This document shows positions 1 through 10,870 of a stretch of DNA of 64,000 nt, piece by piece. The translations under genes and the position numbers were made by a program. The notes under the pieces are model-generated. The model was not told where the DNA came from and did no database searches. It saw only the letters and a program-made list of their open reading frames with translations. This DNA is from Anaeramoeba flamelloides. Its lineage: Eukaryota; Metamonada; Anaeramoebidae. The stretch spans positions 310,001 to 374,000 of the forward strand of contig JANTQA010000020.1 of assembly GCA_027625915.1 (NCBI GenBank), in the 5' to 3' direction. Each line of letters opens with the position of its first letter. Position 1 is the stretch's first letter.

Positions 1-103
1 TTTGGAATTGAGTTTAGAATCTGAATTTACTGCTTTAATTTGAGATATGTTTATGCCTTAAATTTCGTTGAAAGTTTGTGCCTTAAAAGTGAAACTGACT
101 GTA
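1..103. mobile_element. MITE family R1, right half (cut by window edge)
   Basis: This is the right arm of a roughly 195-bp hairpin element that has four clear full-length copies and one decayed copy later in the window. The diagnostic end (AAAAGTGAAACTGACTG followed by the TA target duplication at 102-103) and the inner words TTTCGTTGAAAGTTTGTG are present. The left arm lies outside the window. Confidence 0.85.
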
Positions 104-1500
104 TCAAAAATCTCAAAATAAATAATTTAAAAGAGTTAAAAATTGGTATTTATTTTTCCAATCGAAAAAATTAAAAATACAATTAAATATTTAAAAAAAA
201 AAATCTTTAAAAGGATTTCAAAAAAATTGAAAATTTAAAATTTATGAATGAAAGTGAAGAAAATATTGATTTAAACAAATTCAAAATACAAATTATAGAA
301 GATTTTTAATTACAATTCAAAATATATTTAATAAATGGTTAATTGAATACTACTAAGTAAAATATTGAATATATTAAAAAAAGATCAATTCTATTTATTA
401 ATAAAAGGAGACGAAGGGGCAACTTTGAAATTTCGAGCTATTTCAATTAATAAAAGTTTACCAAGATTATTTCTTAAAATGCTATATAAACTAATTGAAC
501 CTTGTTGGGAATTTATTCATAAGTCACAATTTGGGGTTCGAAAAAAAATTATTACTCGAATTGTATTCTTGAATTTTTTTTTAATATATATAATCAAATA
601 AAATCAAATAATGAAAATGGGAATGATATAAACCAAATTTTAATGATTGATATCAAACAAAATTTTTGATTAAATTGGTTTTAAAATAATTAGAAAAACA
701 ATAAAAAAGTTTATTTTAAATACAATTATTATCAACTTTTTATTAAAATGTTATTAAGGGGAAGGACTTGGTATATTCCAAGGAGACCTCTTATCACCTA
801 TCATATTTGCTCTTCTTTCACATTTTCTTTTATTAAAAATAATGCCATTAACAAATCATTGCCAAATGTTTGTAGATGATTTAATTTTAATCATAAATGA
901 AATATAAATCAAATAAATCAAAAATTAATATTCAATATATCAAATAATTGTTAGGTTTGGATTAAAACCTATTAAAGATAAAACAGAAATATCACAAGAT
1001 TTAAAAAAAGATTAAATATTTAGGAATTTATTGAGAAAAAAAAATCATATTTAGTATATAATCCAAAAAAAAATGCAAAAGAAACTTAGAATAATAATTG
1101 TAAACAATTATTTAATAATAATTCGCTAACAAATAATTTGAAAATGAGATTATTTAAATCTTTTATATTAAGTCAATTGACATACGGGTTAGAAATATAT
1201 AACTATAAAATTGCAACCCTAAATTATTTAAATTCTTGATTAACACATATATTGCCGAAATATACAAAATAAACGGAAACTCACCAATACTTATTTATAA
1301 AACATATTTTAAATTCAAAATTTTGGTAATTTCAATTAATTAAAAGAAATTCAAATTCAAAAATAAATTAAAAAAGTTGTCTCTACCTTATCTGAAAAAA
1401 TTAATAAAAATTAACCAAAGAATTAACAATAAAATTAATTGGAATTCAAAGAATTTAAAACTTCTTAAAAATTAAATTTATAATTATAATTATAATGAGT
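104..1500 (+). mobile_element. Non-LTR retrotransposon (LINE) copy A, decayed
   Basis: This is a dead LINE reverse-transcriptase region. Translated pieces in order are the fingers (about 365-560, RLFLKMLYKLIEPCWEFIHK), the QGDLLSPIIFALLSHFLL block (about 779-835), the catalytic MFVDD (866-880), then the thumb with LFKSFILSQLTYGLEIYNYK (about 1150-1210). Many stops and shifts interrupt it, so it cannot make protein. It matches LINE copy B at 45.6-48.1 kb on the other strand over its whole length, including noncoding positions. The part downstream of about 1500 is replaced by a foldback element. Confidence 0.85.
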
Positions 1501-1502
1501 TG

Positions 1503-1853
1503 TTGAATACAACCAGTTGGAAATATCGTTAGGTTTTCCAAAATTTAGCAGATTAGAGTAAAATCTTTGATTTTTCTCGATTCTTTTGAATTTAGGAAAA
1601 GTGCCATTAGGTTTTTTCGAGTTTTCTTTTGATTTGGAAACTCAATAGATTTTCGTTAGGTTTTTTGGGTTTTCTATTTTATTTGTGAAGTGTTGTAGGT
1701 TTTTTTGAGTTTTCTATTTTATTTGGAAAATCAATAGAACACTTCACAAATAAAATAGAAAACCTCAAAAAAACCTAGAACACTTTAAAGATAAAACAGA
1801 AAACTTCAAGAAAACCTGGGCACTTGATGGCACTCTACAGCACTTACGAAACT
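1503..1853. repeat. Composite foldback element FB1
   Basis: Several short palindromes are nested in a row. One pairs TTTTCCAAAATTTAGCAG-type sequence with TTCTTTTGAATTTAGGAAAA around a GAGTAAAATC core. A second pairs GTTTTCTATTTTATTTGTGAAG (1660-1690) with its complement near 1745-1765. The right end carries the family word GGCACTCTACA. Five further members are listed below. Confidence 0.7.
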
Positions 1854-1895
1854 CCACGATAATATTATAAAATAATTAAAAACCAAAAATATATA

Positions 1896-2128
1896 CTGAT
1901 AAATTCAAATTTATTTTATAAAATTTTTAGTTCAATTTCTATTTGTGTAATCTCAGAACTTAACTTTGAAAACAACTCAAGAGAATGAATCTTTTGAAAG
2001 TTAAGTCAATTTTACAAAGTTTCTTCATATTTAAACATTTAAAATGGGTTAATTCAAAGCTTGTGTAAACAAATTTGTAAAATGGAAAATGAATTAAAAA
2101 TTTTCAGATATTTCTTTGAATTTATCAG
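1896..2128. mobile_element. MITE family R2, copy 1
   Basis: This 233-bp element has inverted ends CTGATAAATTCAAA and TTTGAATTTATCAG. It is flanked on both sides by TA (1894-1895 and 2129-2130), the expected Tc1/mariner-type target duplication. A second copy lies at 38802-39037. This copy sits directly past the last recognisable piece of the G-alpha gene. Confidence 0.85.
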
Positions 2129-2175
2129 TATTTATTAATCAAAAATATTTAGTTATCCATAAAATTTTAAAGTGA

Positions 2176-3013
2176 TCAATTTTGAAACCAATGTCTTGTA
2201 GTTCGACAAATTTTTTCTTTGTTCTCTGGAAACGAAAAAGTCTCTTCTGAATCATCTAGAAAAAAAAACCAGGTAAAAATTTTGGAAATATGAACAACAA
2301 TTCGGAGTTTTGTCACTGTGGTTTTTTGTAGGTCTTTTAAAGAAATAGGTTTTGGGTTTTTTGTTTGGGGTAAAATGAGAAAAAAGAAATCGATTTTTAA
2401 AAGGCAACAAGAGTAATTACACATTTGTGTTGTCTGGTATTTGGAAATTAAACCTTTGCTTGTAAGCAGTTTTATTTGCAGGATCACTCCACAAAGAAAT
2501 GATACATTGGACCATTTCTTCAGAAAGGATATTGTCTTCATTGTAAGTTGAATTTAGTCGAGTAAATGTTTCAGCAACAACCTACAATGAAATTAAAAGG
2601 TTTTTACAAGGGTTTAGTACCGTTTGGGATTTTCGGCCCAATACGTTCGGATCATCAATTATTTAGGGTAGAAGGGTCAGTTGTATGAAAAACAAAAAGA
2701 TTTAAAATTTTTACTCTGTTGGATTTTTTGAGTCCAAGATCTAAGGTGTCAGCAACATCAAGTAATAATTCCAGGTATTTCCTTAAATTATTCCGAATGG
2801 CATCACGAAACAAAATTTGAGTTTCTTCATTAAAGCCGTCTTTGTATAGAATTTGCATTTGTTTGACAACTGTGGTTTTACCTGATTCCCCAGTGCCTAA
2901 AAGTAAAAGCTTGATAAGATTTTTCATTCTTTTTTTATCTTTTTTTGTTTGTTTTTCGATTTTCTTATTTCTTTTTTTTTTTGCTTCTTTAATTTTTTCA
3001 TTCGTGAATCGTT
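2176..3013 (-). pseudogene. Heterotrimeric G-protein alpha subunit, truncated
   Basis: The N-terminal half of a G-alpha subunit can be read. Exon 3013-2715 encodes a Lys-rich helix, then the P-loop in LIKLLLLGTGESGKTTVVKQ and the start of the helical domain. Exon 2581-2421 joins in phase (GT donor after SNR, acceptor TTGTAG) and gives ISLWSDPANKTAYKQRFNFQ, the conserved helical-domain block. From about 2310 to 2176 only faint similarity remains, split over two frames across a T tract (SYFQNFYL, then ENKEKICRTT). The rest of a normal ~350-residue G-alpha is absent: no DVGGQ, NKxD or TCAxDT motif follows, and a MITE begins at 2128. A first exon giving MGNSHK, with a myristoylation start, can be drawn at about 3107-3210, but its phase does not join the P-loop exon. 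A 5' gene fragment or a decayed copy is the best reading. Confidence 0.75.
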
Positions 3014-3424
3014 CTTTAGTTGGGTTGAGAATTAATTTAAATTGTGAAGTGGACAGTGGGTTTTTTTTTTAAATACTTATTTTTTTTTCAGATCGTAAAA
3101 AAACTATTTAATTACCTTGTGTGAGTTTCCCTATTTTTTAATAGCATTAAGTTGAGAAAATGTAAAGTAAAAAAATTGAGAATTTCAAAAAGAAAAACTC
3201 GTGACTAAAACAAAACATACCATCACGATTGCTCTTGGTTGTTTGTTTATAAAACAATTCGAATAACAAAAAAAGATAAATAAAATGATAAGTCCGAGAC
3301 ACAATTTTAAATCGACTTCAAGAGGAAGTTTAATGAATAGAATATTCTATTTTTGAGAAAATTCATTTTGATAGACATTAAATAGCTATTTTTTGAAAAA
3401 ATTTTTTCTTTTTATTCTCTTAGT
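3014..3424. other. Upstream of G-alpha relic; no gene recognised
   Basis: AT-rich sequence. The minus strand holds ATG followed by a good donor near 3210 and a 15-base segment between splice-like signals near 3107-3121, which may be remnants of the G-alpha 5' end. I see nothing else. Confidence 0.4.
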
Positions 3425-4182
3425 TTAAGGGATTAGCGTCACCTTATATTTACCAATCCTTAAAGTATGTTGTAATTGGGTGTAAATGGTATTAGTGCAC
3501 TATGGCTCAAATAGCTCTAAAAAATCTATTATAAATCTTATTGCACAATAAATTATTTCATTTTTTACTAATGATCATGATTAAAAAAGTTTTATTTTGA
3601 AAAAATTTTTTTTAATTCCTTTTCCAAATCTAAAAATAGAAACCCAAAACACAGTATTCTGGTATTACATAATTTAGATTTAGAACTTTCAAAAGTAGCT
3701 ATTTTTTTAGAATTTTATAATTTCAAAGACTAACTCAATAATCATCAACATAAAAGCCCAAAGACTGATTATTTTTGTTTGCTTTTGATAAATGTACTTG
3801 TAGCATCAATATATTTGCATGATTTGAGAAATAATTAGTCAAAAAAATTTATTGGTTAATTATTTAATTTTTAAAAAAAAACGATTTTTTTAGTAACTAA
3901 TCTACATTTCGCCACAAATTAAGAAAGATATTTTGTGACTTTGTAGTCTGAATATTGATAATTTAACCTTTAAATTTATGGCGAAATGCAGATTTTATTC
4001 TGAAATTGTTGAGTTTTTTACTAATACATAGATCATTTTTAATTGAATTGAGATCAGCAAATATTACTACTTGACTAATCGATTTTTTAGAGACATTTGA
4101 ACAATGTAGCACTAATGTGGTTAAACTCAATAACAAAATACTTTGTTCATAAGCTTCTCCTTGGTAGACGCTAATCCCTTAA
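3425..4182. mobile_element. TTAA element family R5, copy 1
   Basis: This element of about 758 bp starts TTAAGGGATTAGCGTC and ends GACGCTAATCCCTTAA. The inverted similarity extends about 110 bp inward, through TAGTGC and CTCTAAAAAAT on both sides. TTAA at each end fits a 4-bp target duplication as in piggyBac-type elements. No transposase is visible, so it is nonautonomous. A second copy follows in reverse orientation at 4401-5164. Confidence 0.75.
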
Positions 4183-4400
4183 GAAAAAAAAACAGAATTT
4201 CCCTTTAATATTTACATTTCCGTTTTTAGATTTTGAAACAATTGACAAGAACAATACTACACAGAAAAAAAATTGACACACTTTATCAGAACACTATATA
4301 ATTATTCTTTTCTGATATTTGTATCAGTAAAAAAAGTAGAACAAAAAAATTCGTAAAATTTCGAAACATTTTTAAGTAGTTGTATCTATTTTTTTCTTCA

Positions 4401-5164
4401 GGGAAAAGACTCTACCATGGAGAAGTCTAAAATTAAAGTGTGTTATTGTTGGGTGAAAATCACATTAGTGAATCATGGTTGAAATGTATCTAAAAAATCG
4501 ATTAGTCAAGTAGTAATATTTGTTGATCTCAATTCAATTAAAAATGATCCATAAATTCATAAACAGTCCAAAAATTTTAGAAAAAGATATACATTTAGTC
4601 ATAAATTCAAGGTTTAGTTATCAATAGTCACCAACTGTAATGTTGAAAAATTTTTTTCTTGAATTTGTCTCGAAATGTAGATTAATAGCCAAAAAAATTC
4701 GGTTTTTTTTAAAAAAAAAATAATTAATTAATCAATAGATAATTTGGAAAAATTATTTCTAAAATAATGCTAATCTATTGGTGTTGACAAAACTTTCGAT
4801 AAAAGTAAAAAAACTAATCAGTCTTTCAGTTTCGGTGCTGATGATTATTGGGATAATCTTTGAAATTAAAAAATTGAAAAAATAATTACTTTTGGAAGTT
4901 CTATGGATGAATTATTAATTATTGTAATACTATTATTTTGATAACATTTTTGAGATTTTTCAAAGGAATTAAATAAAAAATTTAAAAAATGAAAATTTTT
5001 AATTGTGATCATGAGAAAAAAATTTAAAAATTGTGAATATATTTCTCAATAAAATTATTAATAGATTTTTTTCGAGCTATTTGTTAAAAAAAAAAGAACT
5101 TAAATAATTTATCACGAAATTAAAACAACATTTATTAAGACAATTTTAAACCGGAAAAGATCCC
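4401..5164. mobile_element. TTAA element family R5, copy 2, inverted
   Basis: This copy is the reverse complement of copy 1 over most of its length, judged by eye at roughly three quarters identity. An example is the shared block ATCATTTTTAATTGAATTGA near 4032 and its complement near 4535. It is flanked by the direct repeat TTCA (4397-4400 and 5165-5168), again a 4-bp duplication. Together with copy 1 it forms a 1.7-kb imperfect palindrome with a 214-bp spacer. Confidence 0.72.
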
Positions 5165-5168
5165 TTCA

Positions 5169-6680
5169 AACAAAAGAAAAACAAAAATGAAGGTAAATAC
5201 CAAACAAAAGTCCTGAAATTTTCAAAACTACCTGAAATTCCATTTTTTTGGATCAATTTGAAATATTAGAAAAAATAGGAAAATATATTTCTCATTTTAT
5301 ATATTTAGATATAAATTATATACAAACCATTCACACTATAACTGGGTATATTGATTAATTATTCTAAATATATTAATTTTAACTTTTGGTGTGTCAGTAG
5401 AAATTTAAAAAATCCTTAAACATCATAATTAATTTAGAAAATGAAATAAAACTGAAAATCAAATGGATTGTTGTTATACTTTATATAAATTTCAAATTTT
5501 TGAAAAAATGAATTTATTATGATATTTTTTTATTTTAACATTTTTCAAAATAGAGTTTTATTAACTTTTGATCTATCCTTTGTAATATTTTTTTGTTAGA
5601 TCAATTTTTTTTTTTTTCATTTTTTCTGAAAAAGAAAACTCTGAAATTCATTTAATTTCTCTCATTATAACAATTTTTTACCTTTTTTTTATTGTCATTT
5701 CCATCATTATTGTATAATAATTCATCTTTTTTGACCAGTATATTAAAATAACGACATTTTTCTCTTTTTTCAGATAATTATTTGGGTGAACCGAAAAATT
5801 GATTTATTCAACGGATTAATAAATAATTGTATTTTTTAAGAAGAATAATTATAATAATTAAAGTTTTAAAGTCTTTAAAAATTGTCCAAAGAAATTCTGA
5901 TTCTATTCTAAGATGAAATTTTGATTGTTCACTTTAAGAATTTATACAGATATCTGGAATTTGTTAATTTTCTCCTCAAATTTCAATATAACTTTTTTTA
6001 CAGATAAAAATTATTTAAATTGATATAAGGTTTCTTGTGAATAAGACCAATCAATTTGTTAAAAATTTTTTTGCAATCTTTTTTAATTTTTTGAAAACCA
6101 GAAAACAAATTTTTTTAAAAATCTATAAAAATTTTTGCTTAATAGATCTAAATTTCATTAAGAAACTTTTATTAAACTTTTATCAAATTTTCATTTACTA
6201 TACCATCTATACTTCAAACAAATTTTTTTTACTAAGATTTGAATGGAAAGATTAAAAATTAAAAATAAAAACAAAATAAAATATTTTCAATCAAAATCAA
6301 AACATTCCAACATAAAACTAATAATATGTTTACCTATTTCCAAGAATAAACTTAATTGTTAATAAAAAATTATTGGTAACTTTTTTTTGAGTTTTATATT
6401 GGGATCATTTGAATTTCGAATTCCAAAAAATAGACTAAAATTAATAAATTGTTTAGATGAGGTTAATTCATCCATTTCATAAATTAAAACACAAATTACA
6501 AAAAAAATTTTTTTAAAGATCTCTTCAAGATTTCCTTTTATTTTTAAAAAATACTCGCTCCCTTAATCCTTTTTTTTTTAACAAAGCTAGGGATTATTAA
6601 AGAGATTTAAAATAACCAAATTTATGAAAAGATTTTTTATTTTTAAATTTTTGTAACTTTTAGATTAAAAATATATAATT
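5169..6680. other. AT-rich intergenic stretch, nothing recognised
   Basis: Only short, strongly biased open frames occur here. I see no splice-bounded coding exon and no repeat shared with other parts of the window. Confidence 0.4.
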
Positions 6681-6737
6681 CTGAAGAAAGGAAAAAAGGA
6701 AAAAAGGAAAAAAAAAAAAGGAAGGAAGGAAGGAAAA
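6681..6737. repeat. Purine tract, (GGAAA)n/(GGAA)n
   Basis: A run made only of A and G (GGAAAAAAGG units, then GGAAGGAAGG) ends two bases before the stop codon of the actin-related gene. On the coding strand it is a polypyrimidine run just past the stop. Confidence 0.8.
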
Positions 6738-6738
6738 T

Positions 6739-7980
6739 TTAGAAAACTGATTCAATAATTTTTTGATGAACTATTTGTTTGCCTTCTTCTTGATAAGTAT
6801 GTTTGTCGATTAAAAAGGAATTGTTTTCTCTCCAAAGTCTACCACACAAGCATCCACCTAACCAACTGAAATATGACAGAGATTCATCTGCTGAACCATA
6901 AAACCCAATTTTGGCATTCTGAGGCACTAATTGTTGCAATTCAAAGAACAAGCGGTCTTGTATCCCTGCAATTCTTGCTGTGGAGCCTGTGAACACGATG
7001 TTATTAACCAAATCACCACGGATGTTGAGATCACAATTCTTGATCACTTTGGAGATGGTATTCTGTAAGCCTTCCTCTGTTTTGCCAATTATGCCCGGTT
7101 GAAACAAAGGCTCTACGAATTGGCTTGTAGTTTTGGAGATGGAGTATTTCCTTCCAGCGAAATCTGTAAATATGCAATTTTCTCTTAATTTCTTAAATTC
7201 AAGCATTTTTTTGAGCCGGATAAAGATCTCACCGATGCTCTTTTGTTCGTTTTTTTTTTTTTCGTTGTTGGATTCGCTATTGATAATGTTGATAAAAGTC
7301 GAGTATTTCTCTTCTAATTCCTCATTGATGCCTGCAAAGCTATAATTCGACTTAAAATCGTTTATCAATTTCTCTCCTTCATAGTCATTCAAATAGAGCC
7401 CCTCCCTGCACATTAATTGCGACAAGTATTGTGACAAATGCGCCCCGCCAACTGAGAAATCGGAACCATAGTGGTACAAAATGGTGCCCTTGTAATATGG
7501 TGTCACCCGTGTTTTGAGCTCGCCGATATCCACCAAGAGACCCGTGACGGTGCTTGATGAAATTAAGGAAAACAGGGGCTGTCTTCCATTGTTGAACGAA
7601 TCAATGCCAAACTTTTCAAACATTATCTCCGTGAGTGTTTCGTCGTCCTTGTCTTTAAAATATGGCGAGCGTGAATTTAAAATTTCCAAATCGCTCCTGT
7701 CGATGCCATCCTTCTCCGTCTGGATAAGCAAATAATCTAAAAACTCTTCCAATTGATCCCAATCAATAAGAACACCAGAAAATGTTGGGCGAATGATTGG
7801 CTCAACGATAATGCCAGACAGGTTCTCATCGATTTCTTCACCATACACTTTTTTGTTTTTTTTTTCTTCTAACTTGCACACACCTGTGACACTTTGCAGA
7901 ATATGCTTTGGCTTGGCAGTCGAAAATAATCCAAATTTTGTTGTGTGTGCTCCAATTTCAAGAATATATAAAGGATCCAT
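6739..7980 (-). CDS. Divergent actin-related protein (Arp)
   Basis: This is an intronless 413-residue frame close to the actin length of ~375. The actin fold shows in order: a phosphate-1-like start (ILEIGAHTTKFGLFSTAKP), phosphate-2 (LLVDIGELKTRVTPYYKG, actin DSGDGVTHTVPIYEG) near residue 170, an adenosine-like motif (NIVFTGSTARIAGIQDRLFF) near 330, and the actin-like C-terminus SYFSWLGGCLCG. The catalytic-site residues of true actin are altered (DIGEL for DSGDG, GGAHLS for GRDLT), so it is an Arp and not conventional actin. It has a Lys/Glu/Asn-rich insert near 230-250. The ATG follows an A/T-only leader. Its base composition is less AT-rich than the flanks. I cannot assign it to Arp2/3, dynactin or a chromatin remodeller class. 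Confidence 0.88.
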   Translation of the reverse strand: MDPLYILEIGAHTTKFGLFSTAKPKHILQSVTGVCKLEEKKNKKVYGEEIDENLSGIIVEPIIRPTFSGVLIDWDQLEEFLDYLLIQTEKDGIDRSDLEILNSRSPYFKDKDDETLTEIMFEKFGIDSFNNGRQPLFSLISSSTVTGLLVDIGELKTRVTPYYKGTILYHYGSDFSVGGAHLSQYLSQLMCREGLYLNDYEGEKLINDFKSNYSFAGINEELEEKYSTFINIINSESNNEKKKNEQKSIGEIFIRLKKMLEFKKLRENCIFTDFAGRKYSISKTTSQFVEPLFQPGIIGKTEEGLQNTISKVIKNCDLNIRGDLVNNIVFTGSTARIAGIQDRLFFELQQLVPQNAKIGFYGSADESLSYFSWLGGCLCGRLWRENNSFLIDKHTYQEEGKQIVHQKIIESVF

Positions 7981-8596
7981 TTATTAGTGTTTTTTTTTTT
8001 TTATTTATTCTTTTTGTTTTTTTTTACAAAGAATTGAATGAAAAATAAGAAAAGGGAAAAGTTCAAAAAAAGTAAAAATGAAATTATCAAAAAATTTGTT
8101 TGTAAGCCGTTTTATTAAAAGGTTAAAAATGGACAAATATTGTGTTTTGTTCCATTTTTCACTTTAATGAAAAAAATCGCCCAAAGAAAGCCAATTAATC
8201 TCTCTCCGGCTTTGCTTTGTGAAAAATTATTTCAATTCATAAGAAAATTCTTTGAGTTTTTTTGACAAAAAGTGTTTGTGTTTGAACAAAGAAACAAGAT
8301 CTTTAGGAAGTTGGGAAATAAAAAAAAAGTGACTTTTTTGTAAAATTTTTGATTGTTAAGGGAGTTAACCCATGATTTGGGTTTAATTACAAAAATTGTC
8401 AAATCCTCGATTTATAATAATTCTAAAGAAAGATCTCTTGTTAAAATAACAGGTGTATTTGAATAAAAATAAATGTTGAAAATTAACCCCTTTGTGTACT
8501 ATTCTTAAAAAGATTATTAATAAAATTATTGAAAAAATTATTGAAAAAATTATAAATTTTGTAAAGTAGTTTATTGGACTTTGGTTTTGGATTTTA
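7981..8596. other. 5' flank of Arp gene; one transposon-end-like word
   Basis: AT-rich, no gene seen. At 8357 the word TTAAGGGAGTTAAC resembles the ends of the R3/R5 elements, but no partner end was found. Confidence 0.35.
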
Positions 8597-10870
8597 AGGG
8601 ATTATTACTGATATTTTGTTTTTTAATTCAAATGTAATAGAGCCCATATTTTCATAACCATTCAATTAAACTTGTTAATATAACCCCTTTAACAAATTTA
8701 GAAAAATGAATTATCATTTTTTAAGGAATTCACTTTTTTCCACAATTTATGCTCAGTAAAAATAATCTCTCACTTCTCAAGTTTACATTTTGAGATTTAG
8801 AAAAATTGGCAAAAACTTTTTATTTTCAGGAAATCTTTCTTTTATTAAGTAGTGATAGCTTGTATAGCAACTTTACAAACCTATTTACATTTTTTTTTAT
8901 GATTTTGTAAAAATAAAAACTTTTTTAAAGATCGATGTTTTGATACACTTAAATTCAAAGAAAAGTTTGAAAATAATTAATTCCATTTTTTTTTAGTGGT
9001 TTTTTTTATCTAGCTTTGAATAGAGGATTTTTATTTCTTAATATTTTAGAAACTTTGTAAACGTAGTTGGTCTTCAAAATATTCTTTGTGAAAAAATGTT
9101 TTGAACGTTAGAATTAACACGATTCACAAAAACGGAAATCCAATCAATTTTTTTTTTGATTTTATTGTGCTTTCTAGTAATGTGAAAAAAATTTTTTTAC
9201 AAAAACTATTAAACCATATTCAAAGATTGATTCTTCATTGTACTAAGATAGAAAAATCTCCTAAAGTTTAAATTCTCAAAAAGTATTAACTTTTTTAAAA
9301 TGGAAAATTTTTAAAAAGTTTTCAAAAAGTCCTCATATTTTTAAAACGACTATATCAGAAATTAACATTTCAAATTTAAAAATATTTTAAAAATACCCTA
9401 AAAATAAAATAAAATATTTAAACATTGGTTTTTCAGAAATAACTGAGATCAAAAAAATTTGATCAATTTAAAATATTTATTAAAATTCTTGTAATTTTAA
9501 TGTTTAAATATTAATTTTTTATTTTTTTCTATTTTTTCACTTAATGAATATCCTTTTTATTGGGAAGAAGAGTGATTAAGGAGAAAAATCAATTTTTTTA
9601 TCTACTAATACCGAAAATATAGAAACTAGTTGGCATGGGTAAATTGAAAATAAAAAGAAAGGATAAAAAAAACTAGAACAATCAAAACGTGTTATACCAA
9701 AAAGAAAAAATTTCAGATAAAATAAACCTACCTCTCAACGAAGCATTCACATTTTATTAAAAATAATTAAATGAAAAATTTTCAATAAATATATCATGGA
9801 TCTTTTTTGAGTGTTCTTGATAAAAATGGGTTGTTGGATTTTTTTTTTTAATTTTTTACCAACTGCCTTTGAAAAAAGCCTTTTTTTCTTTTTATTAACT
9901 TGCTTTTTTTATTTTTTGTTCTTTTTTCTTTCTTTTTTATTTTTTAATAAGCAAATAAAAATAATGAACTTACTCGAAATAAAAATATTTTTTTTCTTTA
10001 TCATAGAAATTACTAATTTTCCATTAATAATTAGAATGAATGCTGTAGAGTACCTAAGTTTTACAAAATTCAAAAGAATAGAGTAGAATCTTTGATTTTT
10101 CTCTATTATTTTAAATTCTGGAAATCCTAATGGTGGTTTTTATTAAATTTGAGAAATAAACCGAAATTTTAATAAATTTTTAGTTTATTTCTCAAATAGA
10201 AAAAACATAATGACTGTAAGAGGATCTTTGATCATTTCCTTTAATATATATAAATATATCAATATATTAATTTTTATTAAATTACTCTGATTATAAACAA
10301 CAGAAATGGTATTATTTAAATAAGGAATTTGATATAATTTATTTCATTGATTTATTAGGACTTGGAATTATTTGAATAAGTATTACAACCTTGAAAATAT
10401 TTTTAAAAAATTGAAAAATAATTATAAAACTAATTTATACTCCTTATCTTTATCATTTTACATAAAACAATGGGATTATTGAATATTGTAATCATTATTA
10501 TTGATTAGAAAAAATTAAAGTTTAAAATATTTCATTATGTTTGTAGTTGAATATACATCTTTTAAAAAAGAATTTTGGGAGAATTTTTTATTTAAGTATT
10601 TTGTGTTTTACTGATATTTTTTTTATTCAATAAAAAAAAATAAAAAAATTTTCCCATCTAACTTTGAATTAAAGAAATTATATGTTTATCAAGTTTAAAA
10701 TAATTATTTTAAGATTTGTTTAAAAATAAGTAAATATTTTGGTAATTTTTTATTTTAAAACTTAGTCATTTTATTTTTAAGAATTTTTTTACATCCCCTT
10801 CACAGACAATAAAATTTTTTCTTCTTCAAAGAAAATTATTATTATTATTTTATCAGAAGTTTAAATGAGA
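8597..10870. repeat. Decayed R3-like element, apparently split
   Basis: 8597-8850 starts TTAAGGGATTATTACTG and resembles the left part of the R3 element in the kinase intron (ATGAATTATCATTTTTTAAG, then TTCACTTTTTTCC). About 10290-10870 resembles its right part (AAAATAATTATT, AAAACTTAGTCATTTTATTT, GACAATAAAATTTTTTCTTC). Between them lie about 1.4 kb holding foldback FB2 and otherwise unrecognised sequence. The similarity is weak and was judged by eye. Confidence 0.4.
10041..10220. repeat. Composite foldback element FB2
   Basis: It starts with the family word TGTAGAGTACC. It then has the palindrome AAAATTCAAAAGAATAGAGT...CTCTATTATTTTAAATTCTGG, followed by a second palindrome GAGAAATAAACCGAAATTTT...TTTATTTCTCAAAT. 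Confidence 0.7.

Noticed and set aside
3107-3213. Upstream G-alpha exons giving MGNSHK
   Set aside because: Donor and acceptor signals are good and the myristoylation start is attractive. The reading phase does not match the P-loop exon at 3013, so it was not included in the gene.
7133-7987. Plus-strand frames of 64-73 codons inside the actin-related gene
   Set aside because: They are antisense shadows of the conserved Arp frame.
9811-10086. 91-codon Phe-rich frame
   Set aside because: It is translated poly-T and lies across decayed repeats and foldback FB2.
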